The notes beneath the pieces were generated by a model that ran no database searches, had not been told where the DNA came from, and saw only the letters and a program-made list of their open reading frames with translations. Positions 36,569-44,294 of a stretch of 64,000 nucleotides of DNA are shown in pieces. The number at the start of each line of letters is the position of its first letter. Within the stretch, counting starts at the first letter, position 1. A program made the translations under genes and the position numbers. This DNA comes from Chromera velia (taxonomy: Eukaryota; Sar; Chromeraceae), in NCBI GenBank assembly GCA_018398765.1, contig JAHBMJ010004271.1, forward strand, positions 1 to 64,000, given 5' to 3'.

Positions 36569-39500
36569 AGAAAAGAAAAGAACAAAAGAAAAGAAAAAGA
36601 AAAGAAAGACAAACGATCAGATTTTCCCTGCAGAACAGACAGAAAAAAAGTTCCTTCCGTCGCGAAGTGCGAATCCACTTCCTCACTCATAATCATCATT
36701 CCAATCCTGGACCTAGGCTCCTCGATCTTGCCTCATGCAGCTTCCTGCTAGGCTCATTAATTGCAAGACATGTCGTCATACAAAGTCTGCAGGGTTGAGC
36801 TACGCGAGACTGTGAGCAATTTAATTTGTACAAGACACCTGAATGCGCCGAGCCACAAGAACGAAAAGGAAATAAAGCAGAAAGCAATTGAGACCTCCCT
36901 CCCTCTCTTCCTCTCTCCATCTTTCCATCTCTCCATCTCTCCCTTCCTGGCTCCATCCCTCCCGCTCGCTCCCTCAGATTGTATGGCAAGAGAACTAGGG
37001 CAGATCAAAAGCTTGCAAGGTCTGCCTGAGGCAAGTGCGGAGGCTGGTCAAATTCTTCGTCTCTCACTTTCTCACTCACTTGAGCAAGCCACCCCCGTCC
37101 CAGAGTACCCCGCATTGCACGCGCAGGTGAAGGAGCCGGTTGTGTCAGTGCACGCTGCGTCGGCGTTGCAGTCGTGGACGTTGGTGCTGCACTCGTCGGT
37201 GTCTGCATAGAAAGAATATTGGGCGGGGAGAATCAGGAAGGGAACAAGTAAAGAAGAGGCCGAACGCAGGCACCAACGAAACAACAGGCGGAGTGAATCA
37301 ACGGCCCCGGCATTCCGTTCCTCTCTTCCTTTCCTGCCGGGGCAAGCGAGAGCTAGGTGCCTATGCATCGAGTGCGCTGGCATTCGAATGGATTAAGGCG
37401 GCTGCTCGTGTCTGTATGTACTTTTTCTTGCGTGCGTCAGATGCCGATTTGATTGATGCCACCCTTCTTTACTGCATGCAGCTTTGTCTGTCACTAGGCC
37501 GACAATTTGCTGACGGGATGGGTCACAGAAGAGAAGAGGAGCAAGGGTAGTGGAAGATCGATCGAAGAGCATAAAAACAACAAACGAAAGAGGTCAACAA
37601 AAACAAATTGGAGTGCGGTGAGAAAGGAGAAGGAAGGGCAGAAGCACGACAAGATTCCCGGCCTGCCCCCTACATGACCCTCCCGACCTTTCCGATGAAC
37701 CTCTCGCTCAGCGTACAACTAGTCATTCATGCTCGCGTTCCCTCACCCACTGACTGACTGACTGACTGACTCACTTGAGCAAGCAACCCCCGTCCCGGAG
37801 TACCCCGTATTGCACGCGCAGGTGAACGACGCTGAGGTGTCCGTACAGGTTGCCAACGCATCGCAGTCATGGAGATTGAGCGAGCACTCGTTGACGTCAC
37901 ACGAGACGCCATCCCCTGAGTAGGGCGAGTTGCAGCCACAGGTGAAGGTGCCGGTGGTATCGGTGCAGGCGGCGTAGGTGTCGCAGTTGTCCACATTCAG
38001 AGTGCACTCATCGATGTCTGCATTCATTCATTCGTGCACGGAAAGAAAGAAGGAAGGAAGGAAGGAAAGAAACAGCCATGCAGTCAAAGAAATTGTTCTG
38101 TAAGTGTCGGCAGGCAGCAGACCTTTACCTGATCTTGAGGGGGGGGAATGACATGCATTGACGGCATGTGGAAGGGTTCAAGAAATGTGGAAGCCAAAAA
38201 GGATCGAGAAGGATGGAGTCAAGAAGGCATTAATGGCTGCATGCAGGGGCAAGATTGTTCACTGCATTCATGTGGACATTGCAGCGGCAATCACGAGTGA
38301 TAGCCTTTAGAACGACATTGCAGGCACGGGCCGTCGGCCAAACAAGATGCAGCAACAGACGACAGAGGAGGAGGAGGAGGGTAGTGCACTAACAAAGAAG
38401 AAATCAGGAAAGAAATAACGAACGAAACAACGAACAAAAGGAAGGAAGGCAGGAAGACAAATAAAACAAGGCTCCGAGTCGACTGTCAGCTTCTAGCATA
38501 TCACACAGATGATGTGCTGGGTGTTTCTTCTTTAACAGCATTCAGGAGGTCTATCTACTGAATGAACGTCTTGCATCATGCACCGGTTGACGGAGGACGG
38601 ACCGACATACAGCTCGACGTCCCCGATAGACGCTGCATCAAAACCCGCGTTTGATTGTGCCCGAATGGACAGCCGGAACCAGGTGTACGCCGTTGTACTG
38701 TCGACTGCAAACTCTTTTCTTTCCCCGTTCGTCCACACAGGATCTGCGACTGTGGTGGAGTAAATACTGTCGAACGTCGTGTAGCTGCCATCGTTGTTGG
38801 CACGAATGATAAAACGGTACGGGGACTCCCTCGCGTTTCCGTCTGCGCGAGCGACCAGTCCCAACCTGATCGAAGAAAAGGGAGAAGGGGATCATGCAGA
38901 CATGCAGCAGAAAGAGAGATCATGCAGAAAGTCAGAAGATCCCTTGAGGCTCACCTGTTACGTGTATCAGTCAGAGGCGGATTGCTCGGGGTTCATCAGA
39001 CTGCTTCAGCGGAGAAAGTTCCATTGAAGTCAAAAACAGAGCAGACATCCTCACAGCCAAACAAAAAGAGAGAAACGTTCTACAGGGCGAGCAAGAGAAA
39101 CAGAGTTGTCGAGATCCTGCACTCTTCCTTTCCTCTCTTTCTCCCGCCCTCTTCTCCGCCAAAGCTAATGACCCCAACCCCACGATGATTGATTCTCTCG
39201 ATCTACATTAATTCCTTGAGAGTGAGTGCGAGCAGTCCCATGCAACTTGCTTTAATTCTGCCTACCTACCAGATCAGTTTGGCAGGACAGGGCAGGTTGA
39301 TCACGATCCCCACGTCCGAATCACAGCAGTCGACCCCTGCGATTGAACCAGCGAACCTATACCCCGACCTGGAAAGGGGGGGGGAAGGGGTGAGGGGTAC
39401 AGTGAAATGAGTAGAAGAGCTTGAGATGTGAAAGTGCAGTGTCTTAATTGCGCTCTGAAAAAGCTGTCCCAAACCCTTCTTTTTCGACCTCTTTTCCATG

Positions 39501-40093
39501 AACGCTGCTGAAACTTGGTTCTCTTTCTGCACGTACTCATGTGCCCCCGCTCCACTCCGGACTGCTGATGCACTTCAGTCAGAAGTACTGATGGATGCAA
39601 TATGGAGCAGACACAAAAAACGCCCGGCTAGAGACAGAAAGAAAGAATGTGATCTAAGAGCACGGAAAAGAGCAGAAGGATCATAGAGACATGCAATTCG
39701 AATGCAACAGATGATAGGAGGGGTCAACTGAGAGGAGGGGGCAGAGTGACGAAGAGAGACACAAGAGAAATGACTAATTGACCTACTTCGCGTTGGTTTC
39801 CGCTGCCACCCGATCGTACGCCCCGCTGGCTGGCCACTCGTCAGTGCCAAAGCTGCTAGTGCCCCCATCATTAAAGGGCAAGTTGTCCATCCCCGCTCTA
39901 TACCTTCCTGTGCACTGGGAGCTTCCCGAGTAGTCCTTGTACAGAGTGTATGTGCTCAGGTATCCGTACGTGGTCCCGGTGTCCTTCGTCCAAGTGTCCC
40001 CCCTCCCGATGTCAGAGGGAGGGACGAGGTGTAACGCCACGCATCCTGTGCCTCCCGTCCCGTAAGTGCACGTGGCCTGGCTGAAACTCGCAC
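25707..40093 (-). CDS. Large EGF-repeat membrane receptor resembling the N-terminal part of polycystin-1
   Basis: About twenty minus-strand exons share one logic. In order: a discoidin-like region (40093-38603), cbEGF modules (38017-33803), two further Cys-rich or EGF modules (33372-32841), Ala/Ser/Thr-rich helical exons of REJ/GAIN character (32588-30374) ending in a GPS-like motif and a first membrane segment, then a large cytosolic region (29938-27080) and four more membrane segments (26736-25707). This order, GPS, TM1, then TM2-TM5, matches polycystin-1-like proteins, where TM4-TM5 are followed by the six-segment channel. Here TGA at 25707-25709 ends the protein before any channel. I see no clear PLAT domain. 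The 5' end was not found upstream of 40093. One frame change at the C6 run 30793-30798 needs a sequencing error or marks damage. Family assignment is inference from domain order and hydrophobic pattern. Confidence 0.55.
27080..29938 (-). other. Long cytosolic exons of the large receptor gene
   Basis: Exon 29938-28755 (acceptor GTGCAG, donor GTCAGT) follows TM1 and encodes a charged region with [20 protein letters not shown], a basic [14 protein letters not shown] patch and no PLAT fold that I can recognise. Exon ~28284-27080 (donor GTGGGT) is Glu-rich and contains a two-fold internal repeat, [18 protein letters not shown] and [18 protein letters not shown], about 30 residues apart. Function unknown. 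Confidence 0.55.
28450..28590 (+). repeat. Pyrimidine microsatellite (CTTT/CCTT then CT)
   Basis: Runs of CTTTCTTTC, CCTTCCTTCC and then about 20 CT dinucleotides lie in the intron between the two long cytosolic exons. A GTGT run follows near 28630. Confidence 0.9.
29941..30060 (+). repeat. ACACTT-type hexamer repeat
   Basis: Imperfect repeats of ACACTTAC / ACACTGACACTTAC fill this intron segment beside the 29938 acceptor. Confidence 0.8.
30166..30373 (+). repeat. GACA microsatellite
   Basis: ACAGACAGACAG arrays occupy most of the intron after the TM1 exon, interrupted at 30225-30265. The plus-strand GACA array begins directly at the donor of that exon (complement GTCAGTCTGTCTGTC), so donor and microsatellite merge. 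Confidence 0.9.
30374..32588 (-). other. REJ/GAIN-like exons, GPS-like motif and first membrane segment
   Basis: Exon 32588-32283 ([16 protein letters not shown] through [14 protein letters not shown], donor GTATGT) and the exon ending inside about 32006-31725 are Ala/Ser/Thr-rich helices typical of the REJ/GAIN stalk. The exon 31096-30374 continues with LRERL-type helices, then [17 protein letters not shown], and [16 protein letters not shown] plus ECGCTG. This C-x-W...G-G-W...C...C-x-C pattern matches the GPS autoproteolysis region, though I see no clear H-L-T/S cleavage triplet. [18 protein letters not shown] is the first membrane span. The reading frame shifts across the C6 run at 30793-30798. 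Confidence 0.55.
31462..31729 (+). repeat. Minisatellite, about six units of 44-54 bp
   Basis: The unit GCATCACCTGCTGCCCTGCC followed by CACGTCTCTCTCTCACACAC and ACGATG recurs six times with length variation in the CA/CT parts. It lies between the exons ending at about 31730 and starting at 31096, and abuts the upstream exon, so it may include duplicated copies of that exon's splice donor region. Confidence 0.9.
32641..32710. other. Assembly gap inside CA/GA/poly-G microsatellite
   Basis: Eleven N (32686-32696) are flanked on both sides by G runs, after CA and GA repeats. The gap is in an intron of the large receptor gene. Confidence 0.95.
32841..33372 (-). other. Two exons: Cys-rich module and N-terminal half of an EGF module
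   Basis: Exon 33372-33268 reads [20 protein letters not shown] and ends with donor GTGGGT; it has six cysteines but not the canonical EGF spacing. Exon 33007-32841 opens [20 protein letters not shown] like an EGF and then passes into acidic, Ala-rich sequence without completing the usual final disulphide loop. It ends at a GTCAGT donor. This marks the junction between the EGF string and the membrane-proximal region. Confidence 0.6.
33803..33928 (-). other. Calcium-binding EGF exon, most diverged
   Basis: 126 bp, phase 1-1, donor GTCAGT in a GTCAGTCAGTTC context. Opens [20 protein letters not shown] and ends [12 protein letters not shown]. Confidence 0.8.
34109..34231 (-). other. Calcium-binding EGF exon
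   Basis: 123 bp, acceptor CACAG, donor GTCAGT. Opens [20 protein letters not shown] and ends [10 protein letters not shown]. The first residue is Gly or a split codon rather than Asp, so calcium binding may be weaker. Confidence 0.8.
34692..34814 (-). other. Calcium-binding EGF exon, diverged
   Basis: 123 bp, phase 1-1, donor GTCAGT. Opens [20 protein letters not shown] and ends [11 protein letters not shown]. Six cysteines conserved. Confidence 0.85.
34978..35165 (+). repeat. GATA/GA/GGAA/GAAA microsatellite
   Basis: A compound purine microsatellite in the intron between the EGF exons at 34692 and 35678. Confidence 0.9.
35678..35800 (-). other. Calcium-binding EGF exon
   Basis: 123 bp, phase 1-1, donor GTCAGT repeated as GTCAGTCAGTGAG. 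Opens [20 protein letters not shown]. Flanking introns carry GGGA and GGAA microsatellites and differ from those of the sibling exons. Confidence 0.85.
36232..36354 (-). other. Calcium-binding EGF exon
   Basis: 123 bp, phase 1-1, acceptor CTGCAG, donor GTGAGT. Opens [20 protein letters not shown]; the sole coding difference from its neighbours is around the NANA/NADA position. Confidence 0.85.
36481..36610 (+). repeat. GA/GAAA purine microsatellite
   Basis: A purine tract with 11 or more GA units and many AAAGA repeats, in the intron between the EGF exons at 36232 and 37080. Confidence 0.9.
37080..37202 (-). other. Calcium-binding EGF exon
   Basis: 123 bp, phase 1-1, donor GTGAGT. Opens [20 protein letters not shown] and ends [10 protein letters not shown]. 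It is nearly identical in nucleotide sequence to the exons at 36232 and 35678, suggesting recent tandem exon duplication. Confidence 0.85.
37775..38017 (-). other. Exon with two calcium-binding EGF modules
   Basis: 243 bp, phase 1 at both ends, donor GTGAGT followed by five GTCA iterations. It encodes two six-cysteine modules. The first starts [20 protein letters not shown] and the second [20 protein letters not shown]. The D-x-D/N-E-C openings and the later F-T-C-x-C are the calcium-binding EGF signature. Confidence 0.85.
38603..40093 (-). other. Discoidin (F5/8 C)-like exons of the large receptor gene
   Basis: Exons 40093-39787, 39368-39270 and 38865-38603 are bounded by AG/GT signals (donors GTAGGT, GTAGGT and GTCCGT). 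The third reads [19 protein letters not shown] and later [19 protein letters not shown], close to the P-x-x-F-x-L-x-x-S-N-D-G and Y-R-Y-F-R-L pattern of discoidin domains, ending IGDVELYVG. The second exon's [20 protein letters not shown] looks like the front of the same domain. Discoidin domains bind carbohydrate or lipid on cell surfaces. The last exon ends in phase 1, matching the next EGF exon. Confidence 0.55.
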
Positions 40094-40117
40094 CTGGAAA
40101 CATACATACAAACATAT

Positions 40118-40122
40118 GTTGT

Positions 40123-40170
<48 letters not shown>

Positions 40171-40188
40171 ATGCACACACACACACAT

Positions 40189-40241
<53 letters not shown>

Positions 40242-40242
40242 C
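40118..40242 (+). repeat. CA dinucleotide microsatellite
   Basis: About 60 CA units, interrupted by ATACACATG-type variants, begin 25 bp upstream of the most 5' exon found for the large minus-strand gene. Confidence 0.95.
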
Positions 40243-40539
40243 AGACAGACGCAAATAGCATCGGCGTGCGGACAAATGAGCCGACAACTCAGTACAAGCC
40301 GGCATGCATGAAGACAAGCAAACACACAGAGATTCATGCAGAGACACAGAAAGAAGAAAAATATAAAAAAACACAACAACAGAGAAACAAGCATATTATT
40401 CAAGAGGCTGTACATATAGCCATCCTCGGAGGAGAACGGGGGTCGTATCCGTGGACGGGCAGATCGACATGCATGCGGCTCGGATCGATCGGAAGGCAGA
40501 CAGATAGATAGACAGGCAGGCAGGTCGGCACTCGAAACA

Positions 40540-42067
40540 AAGCCGGGCTGTATTCTTTTTGGGTTTATCCATCAGGTCTAACTATACAGAATCAGTCCCT
40601 CATGAAGAAGATATTCGATAACGAGAGCAATCATGAACATTCATATATAGTCGAACGGCGAAGCAAGAGGATTGAGCACAGTTGTATACAAAGAGAAAGA
40701 CCACATGCATGAAGGCCGAACGGCACAGCCTGACGAATGCACGGGTGAATAGAGAGGAGGGGCTGAATCTGACCTGCAATGAGAAGAAGGACGCAAAGGC
40801 AGCCAGCCTGCCCGGTCGCCTTCGGGGATTCTTTCAGAAACATGCCTTCATGTACGCTTGTACTTCGGATCAGAACAACCGCAAAAGTTCCTTGTGACTC
40901 TGCTGGAAGTCACGAACTTGATCAACCTCAAGTACGCCTCAACAATTGATTCTTCCTTCTCCCGTGTCAGGTTGACAGACAAGCAGACAAGGGAAGGACG
41001 GAGTGACAAGAGAGTTGATGCATGCGCTTTTGTTGCTGTCAAATATATATATACTCCCATGCACGTCTCGGTCGGTGCACGTTGAATATATATGCATACG
41101 CCCTCGGTATGGAGAATGCGCACTGGAGGTGATATATAGATGAAAATCGGCTCCTCTGATTCAGCTTTGATGAGTCTGAAGCTTCTGATTCCCCTGGCTC
41201 TCTTCACTTCGTCCACCATGCAAGCATGATGACTGTCATTCATGCATGCAGTCGATCTTTCTCCTCGATCCGACGATCGGCGATCGGCCGGGATACATGC
41301 ACCCACCCGGATATGCATGCATGCAACGAGTTGCATGGGTGAGTGCCTTGGGGGGCCGTTTATAGGGGCCGCGGGTCGCGGCCGGCTAGCTAATTCAATT
41401 GATTCGATCCTTAAGATCGATCAGCGACTGACTGCATGACAGATCTGTGATGCACTCCGATCGCATGCATGCCCTCCATCCTTAATTCCTTTGTCTGCGT
41501 GCATGCTTATGTGTCAACCTGACACGGATGAAGGAAGAATCGACTATTGAGGCATCGCCCCTCATATATGGGGACGCGGCATGTATGAAAAAACCCTCAA
41601 TCATCACTATTGAAGCACACGTGGGGCGGACTAAGCTCGATTCAAGCTCATGACTTCGTGACTTCCAACTTAAATTACTTAATTAGTCTCAAGGAACTTT
41701 TGCGGTTCAGATTCGTAGTGGTGTGCATTCATGCAAGCATGTTTACTAGCATGTTTATATATATAAGAGAATCCCCTAAGGCAGCCGCTGCCTTTACATC
41801 CTTCTTCTCATTACAGGTCAGATTCAACCCCTCTTCTCTCTTCTCCACTGCATTCATTAGTCTGTTCTATACAGCTTTGATGCATGAGGTCTTTCCATTT
41901 ACATACAAGACTGTGCTCAGTATGCTGAATCCTATTGCTTTGCTGAGCGAGCTATATAAATATATAATTGTATGATTGCTCTAATGATCGGATACATTCT
42001 TCATGAAGGACTGATTCTGTATAGTTAGACCTGATAGGTAAACCTAAAAAGAATGTAGTCCAGCTTT
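40540..42067. mobile_element. 1.5-kb element with ~390-bp imperfect terminal inverted repeats
   Basis: The left arm (about 40540-40922) matches the complement of the right arm (about 41638-42067). The outermost 90 bases are best conserved: both read CAGGTCTAACTATACAGAAT and then CAGTCC-TCATGAAGAA. Further in, GAATCTGACCTG-AATGAGAAGAAGGA and CCGCAAAAGTTCCTTG are shared, with indels. The spacer (40923-41637) has many TGCATGCA and GATCGATC palindromes and a CG-rich patch. No transposase is encoded. The structure fits a foldback or Mutator-like non-autonomous element. No clear target duplication was found. Confidence 0.75.
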
Positions 42068-42477
42068 ATTTGAATACATACGGTGTTATTTCAAGTAGAT
42101 GACTATTAGCATGACTTTAACCAGGATTTTACATATAAAATCTAGCATAAAATGTTTACGAGAGTTCAGATATTTAATTCTGGCTCTTTTTTGAATAATT
42201 TATGAAGCCGAATGTAAGACGGTTAAAGTTAATTTCAGTGGGATCAAAAATATAGCTTTAATTACTAGAAAAAATGAAGAAACATTTAAAAATTAGAAAC
42301 AGATACAAAAATAGACGATTATTATGTGTGTTCAATTAAAAACATTATTTTAGTTGATCTAAAATTTTGTATCCGACATTCATATTACATAGTACTAACT
42401 AGCAAATCGATATGCATGCTTGTAAGACGTTACTTCATATAAGAGTGCTGCTCTCAGTACAGTGACACAATCATGAT
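42068..42477. other. AT-rich island between two mobile elements
   Basis: Strongly AT-rich with no open frame. It separates the inverted-repeat element from the Penelope-like element and may be older intergenic DNA. Confidence 0.45.
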
Positions 42478-42800
42478 CTCTTTTTTTTTTTAGCGTTAAC
42501 GAACCGTTCGATGACACAACTTTTTGAAGCGTCCTGACAGTTTCATATCGCTTTCTCCCCTTTTCAATTTTCTTGTCACGGTACGGATCGAATTGTTGTG
42601 TCGATTTAAAGATGTGCAGGATACGTGTTGATTGACAAAAGATACACAGGCCCCCCATCGTCTCAGTTCGCCTCATTTCATTCCTTTTTCCGTTCGATTC
42701 TTCTGTCTGCTTTTTCTTGCAGCCCCCCTTTCTCGCTGAACTTTTTCTGAAGGACTCCGATGTTTCGTTTCTTTTCTCTCTATCTCCCAGCATCCCCACA

Positions 42801-44240
42801 ATGAACGAAAGAACACTTGCAGGAGCACTGTTTCAGCTGCCAGCTGGACATGCCCCCAGTGCAGGGTTTGGCATGATGCGTTCGGCTCCCGTTATTGAGA
42901 TGAGTGAGGCTGAACGTGCCTCTCTCGGTCTTGGCAAAGAACGCGACCTGATGTCCCTCCTTCTCTGGCCTGCTCACCCGACGTACGTCTACAAGCCTGT
43001 GCTGGATTTCATCCAGGAGGGTTACAAGCCTCCCTCCCTCCCTCTCTGTATTTATTCTTTGGTCCGTCACTGCTTTGATGGGCTGAAGCATCTTGTTCCT
43101 CTCATCCGAAACGAACCCACTCCGCCTCGCGGCTCTGAGGAGACGGACCTTATGTTCGTTCAACGGGACCCCAAGGAGATTGGAGAAGCCTTGAAAGGCC
43201 TCCACAAATGCCTGCAGAAGACCCACAAGTCGATGTTGCAGCTCCTCCCAAAGAGTGTGAGGGAGTCGCAAGAGAAATCCCAGCAGGTATCGTCTGCTCT
43301 CTGTGAGCTCTTTGAGAGAGCGCAAGAGAAGGTGGATACGACAAAGTACGACGCCCGTCTCGAAGAATGGAAGGCCCAGCAGCAGCAAGCCCGAGACTGT
43401 GTTTCAGTTCTTTTTGAAGAGTTGAAAGAGCTCGTTGGTGTCCCTGGCGTGCCGGCCTCCCGTAAAGCCGAATTCCTTGCTGCCTCTGTCACCCATCTTT
43501 CCTTCCTGCTCTGGCAGAAAGATTCTGCCGTCTTCATAGCAAAAGCACAGCAGACGATCGTCGAGAGACGAAAGGAACGAAACCAGCAGAAGGGTCAGAA
43601 TGAGTTCCTTGAACAGGCAATGCCCCAGACCCTCGAGGAAATGCGTTCCTTTGTCCATCGGATTGTTGACTCCAAAGTGGACCGCCGTCTCCGTTCCCCC
43701 AACCAACAGCGTGAGCCCTCTGTCTCTTCTTCTTCCCGTTCCTCGGCCCATTCTTCTGTTCGTCCGAAGAAAGGGATTTTGAAGAACCGAGATGAAGGCC
43801 AACAGCAGGCACCGTGTCGAAAGAATTCAGGGGGGCACGGGGGAGGGAAACCCAAAAGACAGAGAGGCCGCCAACAGCATCAACAGCAGTCAGGTGGCAA
43901 CTCTCGCCATCGATCTGAATCAGTCGCATCCTCCCGCTCAGCAGATGCGTCTGTCAGGTCCGTCTCTTCTTCCCACCGTTCCTCCCACAGATCCAATCCG
44001 AAACCGAACAACCGTGAGTACGACAACCATTCATCTCGCTCCTCTTCCTCTTCCCAGAAGCGTGTGCGCTTTGACAACAATCCCCAGGCCGATGCCGATG
44101 GTTGGCAAGTTGCAAGGGGGCGCAAAGCAGCTCGCCGTGGGGGGGTGAAGCGTTCTGGCACCCCGTACCCTCAGGAGAGGGTGCAGGGAGGGGACGACCA
44201 GTCGAAGAATGGAGGGGGTGGGGGTAAGCGCCGTCGTTGA
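42801..44240 (+). CDS. Gag-like ORF1 with basic Ser/Arg-rich tail
   Basis: 479 codons from ATG at 42801 (MNERTLAGALFQLPAGHAPS) to TGA at 44238-44240. The first ~300 residues are helical and moderately hydrophobic, with a Lys/Arg/Glu coiled-coil-like middle (ARLEEWKAQQQQARDCVSVL). The last ~180 residues are Ser/Arg/Gln/Gly-rich and very basic, ending GGGGGKRRR, as in nucleic-acid-binding Gag tails without zinc knuckles. PKKGILKN and KRVRFDNN are two short motifs; the latter looks like a PP1-docking RVxF site, which may be chance. The frame is intact. Placement before the RT supports a role in element RNP formation. No database family is recognised. Confidence 0.6.
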   Translation: MNERTLAGALFQLPAGHAPSAGFGMMRSAPVIEMSEAERASLGLGKERDLMSLLLWPAHPTYVYKPVLDFIQEGYKPPSLPLCIYSLVRHCFDGLKHLVPLIRNEPTPPRGSEETDLMFVQRDPKEIGEALKGLHKCLQKTHKSMLQLLPKSVRESQEKSQQVSSALCELFERAQEKVDTTKYDARLEEWKAQQQQARDCVSVLFEELKELVGVPGVPASRKAEFLAASVTHLSFLLWQKDSAVFIAKAQQTIVERRKERNQQKGQNEFLEQAMPQTLEEMRSFVHRIVDSKVDRRLRSPNQQREPSVSSSSRSSAHSSVRPKKGILKNRDEGQQQAPCRKNSGGHGGGKPKRQRGRQQHQQQSGGNSRHRSESVASSRSADASVRSVSSSHRSSHRSNPKPNNREYDNHSSRSSSSSQKRVRFDNNPQADADGWQVARGRKAARRGGVKRSGTPYPQERVQGGDDQSKNGGGGGKRRR

Positions 44241-44294
44241 CGGGGCTGGGTTGGGATTCCCACTCGGAAGCTTCATGAGGAAGCACTGAGGCGG

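Noticed and set aside
40116-40511. His/Thr-rich open frames over the CA microsatellite
   Set aside because: They are translations of a dinucleotide repeat.
40682-40897. 71-codon frame in the left arm of the long inverted repeat
   Set aside because: The matching right arm does not keep the frame, so it is not a conserved product.
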